Positions 22,461-36,800 of a stretch of DNA of 64,000 nucleotides are shown here, piece by piece; position 1 is the stretch's first letter, and each line of letters begins with the position of its first letter. The position numbers and the translations under genes are program-made. The stretch is from Liolophura sinensis (taxonomy: Eukaryota > Mollusca > Polyplacophora > Chitonida > Chitonidae): positions 24,787,385-24,851,384 of the forward strand of contig NC_088295.1 of assembly GCF_032854445.1 (NCBI RefSeq). The letters are read 5' to 3'. The notes beneath the pieces are model-generated. The model made no database searches and was not told the DNA's origin. It saw only the letters and a program-made list of their open reading frames with translations.

Positions 22461-24857
22461 TGGGGTCCTTCTGGTTGGCTAAATCATTATCAGTTGAGAC
22501 CAGTATTATGTGGCAAATGAGATTAGTACTTAGTGGAAATCTTCTCTGTTGTGACGCCCCATTTCCTACCCATGATGAAAATTTGTCTAGCACTGAAATA
22601 TACTTGTATAGAAGATCAAGTTAGCGATTTCATGGCAAATGCAATGGTGTCAATCAGTAATTTCTTTACCAACCATGTTCTTTTCATGATTGTCATCTAG
22701 AGACATAGTGCATCACACACAAGAAGACAATTCGTCGTACGTGTACCGGTAATATGTTGAGCATAGTTGACAAATGCGGCAAATTCTCTGGACAGCTGTT
22801 GACAGTCTGCCCCTTAATTGGTAAATTTCAGGGACGGTAACTCTATAGGCAATGTGTCATAATATGTGGACGTCAGAGTCCAGAAACGAGGGAAATAGAG
22901 GAAGGCGCTTAGTAATTATATCCTGCCTACCCTTCCCAGCAAAGTAGTTAATTATGATGGAAACAGTCTTTCTCTCCCTACAGGTATATCCTCACAATGG
23001 TGATTAAACGTGTGCATGCAGAATTTTAATGTCGTTCACACAAATATTGGCAAAAGTACCTTTGCATATAACTAATATAATTAACACACATTTAGGCCCG
23101 CTGGGCTAGCAACGATGATCACAAAGTTATACAGTATTCACCAGACAGAATTATGAACGACCCGACGTTCAATGTGTCATTTATGTCCACACAATTTACC
23201 AGATAACTAAAACTCAGATACGATGATATATTTAAAAATCATCCCTAAGTATAATATAGTGCCTAATTTACTCCTGGCATCAGGTTGAATACCATAGACC
23301 TAGGATAAAGTATTGGTATGTGGGATAGATTACGCACGTTTAATTTATTACATATGGGTATTTATTGCATGTATTTATGATTGATACCAGGCCAACAGAA
23401 AATGTCATCGTGTGGATTGTGTGACTTTTAAAGAATTCTAAAGTACATGGACGTTTCCTTAGTTCATTAAACCATCATCCTACATATATATTGACAATTA
23501 TTTTGATACATTCACATCAGGTATGCCGGTATGTATGTTATTCTTGATTTTATTTTCTTAAATAGAATCCTATGAACAAACGTACATATACTACTGTCTT
23601 TTTTTAAAAAAAACTTTTAACTATCTCTTGAACTATTTAACTGTATACAGTGAGCTATCTGTAAAATCACCCATGTTCACTTTGCGCACCACAGCTGTGC
23701 CTTGCGTTAGTGACACGTACGTAACACCGCAAACTCAAAACTACAAATCAAGATGATGGATGTCCATATTATTGCTAAGGAAAGGTAGTTACAGTACAGT
23801 GGTTTTTGAAGCAGTACGGTATCACTTTTCATCTCAAAATAAAAAGTAGAAAAGAAAAAAAAATCTAAATTAAAGTCGAACCAATTTAATGACAACCAAC
23901 GAAATGAAGGCCCACGGACAAACATGTGCAGTGCAGGCTGTTAAGTACATAAACTACAATGGATATATGTGCAGAGTAAAGACCCGGTAAAAGGATTTCA
24001 GGGCATCCCAAAGCTTGTTTTCCAAGACTTCAATCATTGCCTCGAGTGACGTCATAATTTATTACACAACACGTGACATTTCCGTGTCTTATATGAGTAT
24101 CGTTTGTTGCACACAGGATGGAACAAATTCTATTATATCAGTTTCTCGCCAGTTATATCTATATGATGATATTTACTGAAGGTTCAGTAATTTATATTGC
24201 TTCATAATAGCCGCACTTACATATATCCCATGCAACCAAATGAACACTACATAAACAACTCATTTGCAATTAACACCACTGCATTTTTTTTTTTTACCTA
24301 ATTCTGCTTAAGCCATGTTGTAGGAAGCGTGTGATTTTCTACTGTTTAAGCATTTATATGAACCGTTGCAACAGAACCCTAACTGTGGCAAATTGACAAG
24401 AATCCGTATCAGCAGTTAGGCCTACATTTGACCATTTGCCACATATCACACAGTCGTTAATGCTCAGGTTTTACTCAATTTCTATGCTGTAGGTCTACGT
24501 CTTTAATTATATTATATTTGATCAGTTACCTCTATAAATCTATTTATATTTCATGTTTAAGATTCAGCAGGAGGTTGTATACATAGTATTTCAGAGGGCG
24601 TGGAACCGGGAGAGCCCTATACACATAGCCATATTTGTGTAACACAAAAAATGACTGTCATGTGCTTATGTTTGCCATAACTCGGCCTCATATGTCGTAA
24701 AAGGCGTGTGAGTCAGCGGGGAAGCACATGACGTTTGGCAGTTTGCCAATGCATTAGATTGACCAATCTACTGCGCCGTACTTTCCACAACAGCCAATAG
24801 AAAGTTGCTTTCCTTCTGAGAAAATACAACGCACATGTCATGTGATGGTTATTGCCG
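22461..24857 (+). other. Upstream and promoter region of FNIP
   Basis: No coding exon seen. AT-rich sequence to about 24000, then a denser stretch with a CRE-like TGACGTCA at 24047-24054, an E box CACGTGAC at 24070-24077, and two CCAAT boxes near 24763 and 24793. The transcription start is probably within the last 150 bases before the ATG. Confidence 0.45.
24658..24845 (+). promoter_or_regulatory. M-box/E-box cluster before the FNIP start
   Basis: TCATGTGC at 24658-24665, its reverse form GCACATGA at 24724-24731, and TCATGTGA at 24838-24845, only 12 bases before the ATG. Two more TCATGTGA copies lie in intron 1 at 25740 and 25768. TCATGTGA is the M box bound by MiT/TFE factors (MITF, TFEB, TFE3). 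Binding here is inferred. Confidence 0.45.
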
Positions 24858-27800
24858 ATGGCGATTTCCAATATGGCTCTGATAAGACTGTTTCAGGGCC
24901 GAAAAACGTTCCGAAACAATGGTAACAAATGGAACCCAAATGATACAAACTCAAAGTGAGTATTTTCAGTAGTACTATATGTCTCAGAAGGCACAAAATG
25001 CCACAAAGGGTCAGTGATGGGCATATGTCTTAGTAAACATATCGCCCGACCGGTTGAACATACTCGTAGTACTGTCTAAATATAGCACACGTTGCATACC
25101 ATCGTTTTGGATGCACGACCCAGTCTCTGAAACCCGTTAGTGTCCATAGACACTGCTTTAATACTTGAAGCAGATGGATGTAAAGGGCTTCAGTTGTCTT
25201 TATGCCTAGTTGTAAGAGTTTTCGAGTGAAGTCTTTTAAACGGCGAATTTAAAGGCTATTAGAAAATAGCTTTCGATTTCAACCAAACCTTTTTACAAGT
25301 TGAACTTGAATAATAACAAACAAGTCACACTCATTACGACCAGGAGACAAGATTTTGAGTGTGTATTGTAGCTTGATGCGATGTCTTGGGAGAGGGGGAC
25401 CTTGAGTGGGATGGAGCTTTCTCTAAAAGCACGATTTATATGTAATAATGAATGCACTACACTACATATATGTAGTGATAAAATTTATAGACCGTTTTAG
25501 ACTCATAATATAATGTCATTTCATTGATAATAGTAATGAAGAAGGATCTTAGTAATCGTGGAGTTTGGTACTAAATTATCATTACATGTAATGATGTCTT
25601 GTGCTAGCATTTAAAGGTGTGTCGCACGTAGACTCGGTGCTGCTTTAGTTACTGCAGGGGTACTATTTAGAGATATCCTGGTCAGTCATGTCAATAGTGG
25701 GCTGTGCAGTATGAGTGGAGGTGAATATATGACAGATAGTCATGTGATCTGAAGATAACACAATAGGTCATGTGAGTTGAGCCACATGGGCTATTGCTGT
25801 ATTTATACAATAAATCTATTTGTACTTTGTTCGGCAAATCAAAGTTTGCTGTTAAGTAGTCCTATGTCTGCATGCTTGATTTATGCATAGAATTTCTTTG
25901 CTACTTGTGGCCTTTCTTGGGTTTTTTTTTTTATGAAAGACATCTATTTCACCTCTTCTCAGCGGGATTGTGCCTCATTTTTTGTTTGGAAAGTGAATTC
26001 AAAGCTAATATGCAGGTGGGAATATGTTAATGACCTGTTACCTGTTGACCTGTCACATGGTTGTGATCACCTGAATGTGAGCATGTGTTAGACACATGAG
26101 GATGCAACATGGTTTATGGGCAGCAGATGATGGTTCTTCATGCAGATTTACATGCACTTGTACTTCTGTGGATTGAATGTCAGTTCCACCGTTTTTTTTT
26201 TTTTGGCTGGGTTATTCTCTTAAGTGTTGGTACATTAGATAACAAGCATTGGATATTTACACACTGGATTATTCAGCGTCGTCTCGAGCGACTGATAAGT
26301 GAGGATCTATTCTGAACTTCAGGATTTCACTGACGTTACTTCAATTAGAAAAGTCCTATCTCAGAAGGAGACTGTCTGCTTATATGTACATGTGCACATA
26401 GTGGGATTTTACTGGAGGTGGTACATCATGGTGATGAAGAACCTTTCGTTATCAAGCATTTGGGAGATTTCATCAGTGGAATGTTTGAAAGAGAAGTTTC
26501 ATGACAAGTTTGGGACAAATCTTTCTCATTTGTACTCTACAAATTACTGTGACAGGTACTCAAGAGATCTGTATTTGATTATTGTGTATGGTTTAGTTTA
26601 TATTCTAGGACCTATCAAGGCGCAGCAGATTAATTAAGACGCTTGTCTTTCAGTTGCTAGGACAAATATGAGTTGTAAGTTCAATCCTATCCTTGGGCAG
26701 GGAGTTTGTATACCCTTTGTCTTCAACCTTTTCAACTACCTCTGCAACTGATATTTTGAAACATTTAAGAGAACTATGGGGTGTAGAGAAATAATTTGCA
26801 CAGTTTTATGAAGTGTGCATCTTTAATGAGTCAAAAAATAATTTGAGCATCATTTTCAAAATATGTCTGTGTGTAAAATCAACTGAAAAAAGGCTTTAGT
26901 GGTTGAAAAGGTTTAGGATTTACAGTATTCCACTGCCCTAACTTTTGGTACTATTTGTAAGACAGCCGTTTGAGCAGTCTAGCTTTATTGATGACCACTT
27001 GTCTTCCACTAGTATGGTGAGTATACATACATACCTGTACATCACATGGGGGAATGTTTGTCAGTAAGTTGCTAAAGTTTGGGGGTCATATAAGTGAAAT
27101 ATTAGGTATCCTATTTCTTACATGTATACTGGCTAAAAAGAGCAGATTGTGTGCCCCAGAAATTAGAAGAAATAAGGTATGGCATTGTATGACACTCAGA
27201 TATGTAAATAAATGAATTTTGTATTTACTGATCTCATTAGTCTAGATAAGACTTGTATACAGGGCTGTTTTAGTGCTTATATGCACCAAAGTTAGGATAG
27301 TGGACCAGGACTAGGATCTTGCTGGCTCAGTCATGTACCTGTCTACTGCTCTGCTCTGGCTGCATTCACCTTGACTGCTTGACTGCAAAGTTTCTTTGTT
27401 TTGTTTTTCAGGTGGAAATGCCCAAAACTGGAAAGAAATAAAATTCGCCTGATTATCTTTGGTGACAATGATCGCCGTGGAAGACAACTCCTTTTTGACT
27501 CAAATTCCATTAAGAAAATAGACGACACCACATCTGTGAGTAGTAAAGGACATAACTAGGTACATGTACATATATATCAAAGCGAGACTATTAAATGTAT
27601 GTATCTAGTTGCTCATTTATTACCTTGGCTCATTATGAGTGATAAACTATAGACTATTTATGCCAAGTGCAGTGCTGTATATTGTTTACCAGATTGACTA
27701 ATCAGTGCAATTGTACATTGACATGCATACCCTAAATCACCTAAAATTTGTCCACGACTAAGTGGCCCATCTTTCAGCTTCTGGGAGTTCCATTGATTCT

Positions 27801-30800
27801 AGAATTGTGCTTTGAGAGGTGTTCGGAAGGTAGGATGATATCCTACTGGGAAAATGTAAATTTATGCACCAGAAGTAATTTCCTATGATAGTATTTGCCA
27901 CAAAAATGCTCTTTGGTGGTTGAATTTTTAGAGTCATTTAGGGAATACTGGTTCAAAAGCAGCTACCCTATTTGGTTATATTTTCCTTTTTTATGCAGAA
28001 TATAATAAGTTCTTTCTAATGGTTTAAATTAGTCTTGCCTATACCATGCATATTCTGCTGAATAAGTATGGTAATGTGTTGTTATAGTTTGTTTTTGAAC
28101 CGTGATTTATGTTCATATATAACGTGTACATGTATAACTGTGCACATTATTATGAGGTACATGTACTAAATTATAATATACCTGTATATAGGGGGTGTGG
28201 AATGAAGTCACACATTAGCCACTATCAGGCATGTTTTACCTATATCTAAACAATGCCCTGCAGCTATAATTGAAGTTTACAAATCAGTGCACTGATGACA
28301 TAAGATTTAACACAGAGGTGTCTGAATAACGTTAACAGCGTTAAGCGGTAATCATTCATTCTAGGAATATCAGAGGATGTGTGATTCATACAAACGTTCA
28401 TTTATAGTTCAGGCAGACCGATATTGTATAGTCATGGTAGTGTGAAGGGGATTTGTAATAGTTACATGTTAGGGGATGTGCAAGCCAGTACACCTCTAGT
28501 ATGACTATATTTTCAGATCTTGAGATCTACATAATTTACTGTAACTGCATGCTCAGTTATTATCAAACTTAGGCTACGGTCAACACATATGTCTAACATT
28601 CATAGAGGGAATTATTAGAAATTCTGCGGATTAAATATCTAAAATTAAAATGTATATTAATTATCTTAACAAGTTTTGTGTAATCTATCACATTAAGCTG
28701 GATTTCTCCAATGTGGTTCACAGCTCATGGCCAAACTTGGGAAGACAGGGATATAGTTATAAATTCAGCAGATTAATAAGATCATAACACGCATATTAAT
28801 TACCTGAACCAGTAATTTATGTGGTACTATGCAATCATTGCCTTATTGGGTTGTAAATTTCAGGTGAGTTGTAGATAGTGAGACTGATCATTCCCCTCAC
28901 ATTTTACTGTAAGGTGATATAAAATACCTATACATGCTAGTGTATCACTCACAAACACTGCACATTGAGTAACTATTTACTATTGTTTTTTGATTTCTTG
29001 TTTCAAAATTTAATTCTTACTTATATGTATACTCTTCTTGACTCTTAATACATGTACATTTGTTCAGTGTGTTTGGAAGCCTAGATGACAGGTGATTACC
29101 GTGTCCAAATTCAGTTTAACATTGTACTGAAGACAGTCATATGCAATGTGCATTAATTAGATTTGACTCCCTTAATTTAAATTAACATCACATGTTTACA
29201 AGGAAAATTTAAATGTACCGCAGGCATTCGTTTTTTTTTTTTGGATCAGATGTGTTTGTCACACCCCTCATCAAAGACTGGGAGTATGATTTTCACACTT
29301 CAGTGAAGCTAATAATTTAAATGTGAATATTGCAGGCCTGCATTACAAGGACCTAAATTTAATTTTCTGAGTGTTTGGGTGTGATATCTATGTTTGATGA
29401 CAGGGTATTGGCCTTCATTGACTGAGAGAAGGCAGTTATATATGTTTACTTGCAAGCATTTAATATTACAGCTAGAAGGCCATCCTGCTATCAGAATGTG
29501 GCTCACAGCCACTGTCAGGTCACTGTGACATGGATTAGTCCCCTTGACCCCTGACCGCGGCTGCTTCTTGGGTCAGTCTTGGGTCAGTAAACAGATATGT
29601 GTATAAGGGTTTGAGTTCTTTAGTGTTGACAGAAATAATAAATCAAATGTTCAGATACATGTTAGGATGTATGTGTAGGTGTATACTTATGGGTATCGGA
29701 TAACGATACATATGTTTGAACAGGTTTACTGAATATACTTTTGTAGGTGTCTGCAGTGCAAACATAGCTTTGATTTAAACATGTATGCACATGCTAAGAA
29801 AAAAAAAGTTGTGGATGTAGGCTAAGACTAATTGATGACTAATTTTATGTTATTGTTTATAGAGCCTCTATACGTATTCAGCATATTTATATAAGTCTAT
29901 GCTAAAAAATTGTAGCATCTAGTTTTCTGCTTTGCTCTTGTTCATTTATAATCAGTCTTTGTTGGTTTTTTTTTTAAGGTCTTGCTCACACATATTTTTT
30001 TCTTACCATACTGTGAGAAGTTAGAAGGGTAATAGACCCATTTCACAGCTGCTGGGGTCTAGTTTTAAATATTCATATCTCCCGAAGGATATTTTTCCAT
30101 GCCAACAGAAGGGGCTGATGTAGGGGCCTCTGATAGGTATGAGATGAGAGAAACACAGTGGTGGATTACAACATTAAAGGGGCTCTATTGGGGATTCTTT
30201 GATAACGTAGGTTTAAAACAAAAATATCCCGTTTTGAATTTGTTACAGCAGATATTATCATGTAAGGTCTCAATTTGTCACTATGATTTTAATATACCAG
30301 TTCATGACTGAATTAATTTAATTCACAAAAGATAAACGAATGGATTTGTAAGTGGGCTACACAGAGAACCTCATCTGAAGCTTGAGCAACTTGTCTTTGG
30401 AGGCATAGGCCTGTCATGGTCCACGCTTCGTCAGTGTTTGTAAACATTTCGTGCTGGTTACAACCAAAGCCGTGCAGTTCTCAGCAAATCAGTTTCGCGA
30501 GATTAGGTATCTTTCTAAGGTGTAGTGCATTGACTATCGGTGAAAAAAAAAACAAAAAAAAAAAAAAACAGTAAGTGAAATTAAAAAAATTTGGCATCTG
30601 TGAAAACACGACAAAATTTTTTTGAAGGGTCGGTCGCTTAACATCAAACGTGTTATTTTAATTTTGGCCTAAAGTTGTCTTGTTTGGCATGTAGCATTGA
30701 CTGAACAGTGTGGCCACTGTGTTTATTCTGTGGTGTACTTAAGTCATACATGTAGGAACAAAATTGTAAATAAATGTGGGATAGGTTTCTTCATGAACAT

Positions 30801-33800
30801 GTGTGTGCATACTGTATTTCACATAAAGTTTAGCTTTTTCAAGTGACATATTTTGCTGGATTCTGATTCATTCATCACTTTATAGGGCAGCTTAGATTTT
30901 TTTCTGAAGTTTGATTAATTACTTATCAGAAAACTTATAGGGTACATGTTTATATTAATTAATACATAGTATTTGATGTGACCTAACTTGTAAAATGCTT
31001 GCGAAATTGTATTTTTACAGATGAACAGAATTTATAACAACTCTGGTGTTTATTAGCTGGTAACATTTCGGTATAGCTTCTAATTCCTTTCTCAACCCAT
31101 ATGACATACAGCATAACTTATGCATATATATACATGTACCTGTCTAGAGTGATAAATGTTAAGAACAAGTGTGACCTGAAATTACATTTTTACAGGTCAT
31201 ACTTTAGGTGAAATATGCTAGATGGGTGTGTACATCTGTATGTACATCTACATCTGCATCCTGAAATGTACATATTGGACAGGGTTTACAGTGATGAACT
31301 GCTGTTTCTGTATACCTGGTATACATTCTGTTAAGGTTAATTAGGGAAATAGTGAATTGCACTATTTTATGCGATGACACAATATTGAAGTCTTATCAGT
31401 GTTCACACAAGTAGGCCTACAGCATACATGTATCAACACAGCATGTGTCTGTTATTCAGAGCAGTCAGCGTAATACCTTAAAGCCACTCCATTAACCACT
31501 TGTGGAGGATATAACTCTCCACTAATGTAATCAAGATTACAATGTCTAATTTTATCTTTTTTACTAAAAGTATATATTACTTCATGGACATAATACTCTT
31601 AGCACTTCAGAGATGTTGTGCGTGTCTATCTACACGACGTGTGCAGTGTCACATTACATGTAGATATAACACAAAACAGAGATAACATGTATATGCAGGT
31701 CACCTCTTAGATGTAACATATAGATTTTATTTATTGAACTAAATGGTGTTTAATGCCATAATCAAGAATATTTCGCTTGTAAGACGGCAGCCAGCATTGT
31801 GGTGGGAGAAAACCTCCACCATCCACAGGGCTCTTGACGGACCTGGAGAGTTGATTTATGTAGGTACACCAACTGCTGTTAGTTTTGAACTATTCTGAAG
31901 TGTTGAAGAAGTAATAGTATATTTACATGTATATTCATCAGAGTATGAAGAGCGCAGCATGCAACATGCATGAAGGTGCTACAGGTAGGGTTCAGAAGGA
32001 CTGTGTATACATTTGTGCCTGTGTGTTGTGTCTGTTGACCTATATCCTGTGTGTACAAGAGAGAGTGAGTAACTTGGGTTTACCTTTGCTGGGTCATCCT
32101 CCCATGTGTCATATGACTGTCCTATGTCAGGGTCACGAGGTCTGAGAATTATAATGTAGGTCAAATCCACGCCTGTGTCTCCTGTAAATAACACATTGTT
32201 GCATGTTCATATAATATATACCAGTAGGTCTGGTTCAAACAGGCTAGAGCATAAGGAAACAATTAATAACCTTACACAATTTACATGTACATGCATTAGT
32301 GTCAGTCTTCAATAAGTAGCTTAAGTGTGTAATGAATTGTTCTTCCAGTTGCTCTAACTTATAATTAGCTCAGAGTGACTGTTCAGGTGTAGCTGGGCCA
32401 CATTAAATTATGTGTCATAAAGTTACAATATAGGTATTCTTCAAGTCTTGTTTTTGTGTTTGTATTAGATAAACTTAGAAACCTAGTACCGGTATATATC
32501 TGAGAAATTAATGCCACAATCCGAGAAGTCCAGGAGGTCCCATATACATGTATCTCAAGTTAGATGTATGAATATTTCCATTTCATTGCATAAATTATTT
32601 ATCTAAAAGTGGAAAATAAGAGATTAATGAATGTGATTTTATTTCTGAAGTTTCTACATCCATTACAAAGTATGCTAGTGGTGTACACAACTTGCATGTC
32701 AGATATATGAACTTGAAAGTCATTAGATTTAAGATTGTATTCCATCAGCATAATTTAATATGTACATATGTGTAATAAGATGTTATATTAATTATGTGTA
32801 ATTTTATCTATATCAAATTATGTTTAGAGATTAGAAATGTTCAATCATCCAGGTGTCAATGTTACCAGAACTAAAATTTGCTAGAAGCCAAACCAGCCAC
32901 TGTAGCTGAAGGGCAGAGTAGTTTTTTCTGCATATCTATATAAAATCACTGTCAAAATACATATTTACGCCACATGTACATCATACAAGTCACAGTGACA
33001 GTTTTACCATGTTAATTGACCTTTTTTGCTAGAATCTCATAACCAGTATATAAAATTAACGTCATAACACGTGGGTTAATTTTTGTTGCCTTGTCTTCTT
33101 CTCTTTACCGGTGATTAAGTAGACGACTTTCAACAGTTCATTTTTCCTGTATTTTCAGGGAGATCATGGGAAGTGTCAAGCCTCCAGACTGATACTTCGT
33201 GCCCGCACCCAAGGCTGTGCTAAGCCTGGAAAAGGGGAATCCGAGCCCACTAAACCTGGGGCTAAATACCAGGTAAAAGTAGTCCCTGATGGATTCTCCC
33301 GTGTACGGTATACATGTATGTGCTACATTTCTGCTAGATCAACAGATACACACATGCGACAGAGTAGAATGCACAAGTCCTCTGTAGTGGTTATCTCCCT
33401 TTGCTTGTCATCGAAGCACTAGCAGTCGTAGAGCTTGTCAGTTCAAACCCCAACACAGCTTAATCAAGCATGATGTAATGCACATGACAAGTTGACATTA
33501 TCTTAGAAAGCAAAGTCTGCATAAAAAGTGACTTGTTTGTATTTACATATTTACGTGTACCATGTTGTACGTCAGCACTATCTATGATAACTGAATTAGC
33601 TTTACATATTAACTCAGTTAATTGTTCAGAACAATGTGTTCAAGTACCATCAACATACAGCATTATAAAACAAGTTGAAATAAGGTCATTATTAAAATGT
33701 GAAAACTAGCAGGGCATGGGAATTGGTAGTGGCGTGTGTTAGGAGATTTGTTTTAAATCAAAGATTGTATGTTAATACATGTCTGCCTGTGTGTCTTTCA

Positions 33801-36800
33801 GTATTCCCGTCCAGGCTCTGATGTCAAGATGCTGGAGGAGATGATGTTTGGCTCAGTGGCCATGTCATTCAAGGGATCTGCAATGAAGGTTCATTTTATA
33901 AAGTAAGCTGCTTGAATATTATGGGCAATTTCCAGCATTATTATTACAAGACATAATATTACTAGTTCTCTGAGTTAAAGTTAATTAAAAAATTTCTGCA
34001 CAGTATACTATGCATTGACATTTGTGGCCAGTGTAAATCAGAACTAAACATAACAGGATGATTTAAGAAATAAAACATAGATTGCCATGCTCAAATCACC
34101 AAGATAATGCTCAGCAGATGGGAGTTGTCCCCTTTTTGAGGATAAGGAGCTGTTCACTCCCATCTCTTGCTTGTAATACCAGCTATCCGCCTTGAATCCA
34201 GGACAAAAGCCCAGGTGGACAGAAGCCCCGCAGTCAAAAGCCCCGTCAGACAAAATCCCCGTCACACAAGAACCCCGTCGTCATAATTAACCGACAAAAC
34301 ATATTGGACAGTCTAACAAACAAGATGTTAAATATTTTTTGACGGGATTTCATATAGGCTAGTGTCACTTTGTTTTCCATCTAAAAATTTGTCATCAAAA
34401 CGTATCCTAGTCTGTCATTGGGCTTGAACAGCTTTCCTGTCATGAGCGTTGTACAAGTATGTTTTCAAAACATTATCACCAAAAATGACTGTCTCTGATG
34501 TCTGTAATACTATAATTGAAGGCTTTTCATTGAGCAAATATAAGTTTATTCTTCCACTAGACTCAGTTTGTTTGGCTGAAATACTTCAGCATGGCATACA
34601 GATTATAGCTTACTATGATTCACAGTATCGCCTCGGAGCTACCGTAAGGTATGCATTTTGAGTCGGTTTGCAGGCATCTTATGTAATTTTATGTGTTCAC
34701 TATAACACATGCATTTAAAAAGTTTGATTATATAGAAATGTAAACCAGATTATATTATAGTTCACAAGAAAACATGATGTTGGTAATGGTAAATATTTCA
34801 CCTTTAAACTTAACTGCCGACCAATTATATGTAAATTCATTTTGCCTTTGTCCTCGGAAAGTGTGATCTGTCAAATTTTGAAGATAACAGACGTTCTGAT
34901 AGCACAACCCAGCCCCCCCCCCCCCTATTTTATTAGCGAAATGGATCTGTCCCAGCGTCCATGATGAGGATGGCAACTGTGTATAGATTGTCAATTTGAG
35001 CACACTTTGCTCACCTTTGCTTTTAGTGTGTTTTGGAGGTATGTTAGAATTTGTATTTGAAAGTGGAATGTCTAACCTATCACATGTATACATATCCTGA
35101 CAGCATGTTTTGTTTTGTCATCAGAGCTCCTGCCCAGCTGATGCTGACCAAAGTGTTCATACCCGACAAGCCAAAAACTGACTCAGCAGGGTTAGAATTC
35201 TATCTTTGTTTATTATCACACTAGCTTGACTTGTACATGTAGGTGTTTAACACAGTACTTCGCTTATTGAATGAGAATCAACCTGAAAACATCTTCACTG
35301 CTGTTTTTTAGATTGCCTTACCAAGTTTCCGGTCTTGTAAATCCTGTTGTCATATATCCCATAAATAATTTTGATATGGCCCAACGCTTGTAGCCTTACA
35401 TAAACAGCCCCAAAACAGCCTTAAGTACCATTTGAGTGCAACTGTACAATTGTAATTACCAGAGCATGGTCACACAGTGAAATAAATAAATAAATTGCAG
35501 TGGCTAAGATAACATGTTATAATATATCTTCCATCCAGCTACAATTGTACTATGAACAGTAATATATTTTGAGCTAAAACTCCGTGTAGCACAGAAAATG
35601 TATATTTTGAGTTGGTTTAACCTGTTGTTGTTTCAGAGACCAGGAATCATTTGACACCTGTAGTTTAGCCAGCAGTACCGGTGATATCTCTGCTCCTAAG
35701 CACATCTCTGGCTTAGACAAACCTGGTATACATGTTGGTAAGTAGTTGGCTTACGTTAAGTAACAGCAATCCAAATGTACACCTATGTCTAATCTGTGTA
35801 TTGACCTGGTCCAGCCAAGTAAACAGTCAAGGCTTTTAGACAAGGAGCCAAAAGCAACTTCTGGTATCTGGTGCCCTGAAACTCTATATGTATTGGTCAT
35901 TACCCTCTGTCCTTCACTATACTGGCACTGTCCCAAATTCACCTCTCATGTCCCAAATATACATGATACTACTCTAGTTAGGCCTGCATAATAAATACAC
36001 ATGTAGGAGATATGTTATATCTTAACCCACTGTGCCTCTTGTTGACAGCAGTTGATAAATCACAGTGTCCTGGTTTATATGTTGTTATGTTCTGTTTGCA
36101 GCCCAGAGCGTGCCTATGGACGTCCCCTCTCCCACCTACTTGGACTGGATGGATGAAGACAGTGGCCTGGCATCAGCATCCAGTAAGTGCCAATCATCCA
36201 CAAACGTATTGTAAATAAGTTGTGACTTATAAACGAAGGACTTTTGTGTACAACACATATTATATGGTATTGCTACAGTCAACTATTAGAATAGGCATCT
36301 GCCTTATATGGTATGAAACTCAGTTTCCTCCCACTATAATAAATAAATGAATAAATATGTAAATATTTTGCATCAAGAATATTGTGAGGTTATATGGTTT
36401 ACTAATGGGTTCTGCACAGACTTTGCTACTGAAAACTGGGCTGCCATTACATGTGAAACTATCAGTGAATACATCATGAGCATGTTTGAGATGGGTTTAA
36501 AATGTCTTCACCAGTTCAGGACGGAATTATGTGTATTGATTTAAAGTATGTACCTGTTCATTGTGTGTGTTGATACCACCATTATTGACTTGCAGTGACC
36601 TCTAGTGGCAGTTTCCAGACCTCTCTGCCTTCACCCAGTAACAACTCATCAGGTTACAGCTCTAGTAGCTTTAACAGTTTACATCGGCGCTGGATGCGGA
36701 ACCAGAGCACCTCCCTGGAGACGTACTGTCGTAAGCGGCCCTCAACCACAGAGCTGCTCAACTCAACAGAGGTAGGTCAGGTAGTAATAGTTCCTCCTCA

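Noticed and set aside
26109-26637. Plus-strand open frames of 68 and 112 codons in FNIP intron 1
   Set aside because: No homology recognised, no matching splice sites in phase with FNIP, and ordinary AT-rich composition.
28610-28840. Weak direct similarity between two AT-rich blocks
   Set aside because: Similarity is too low and composition too biased to call a repeat by eye.
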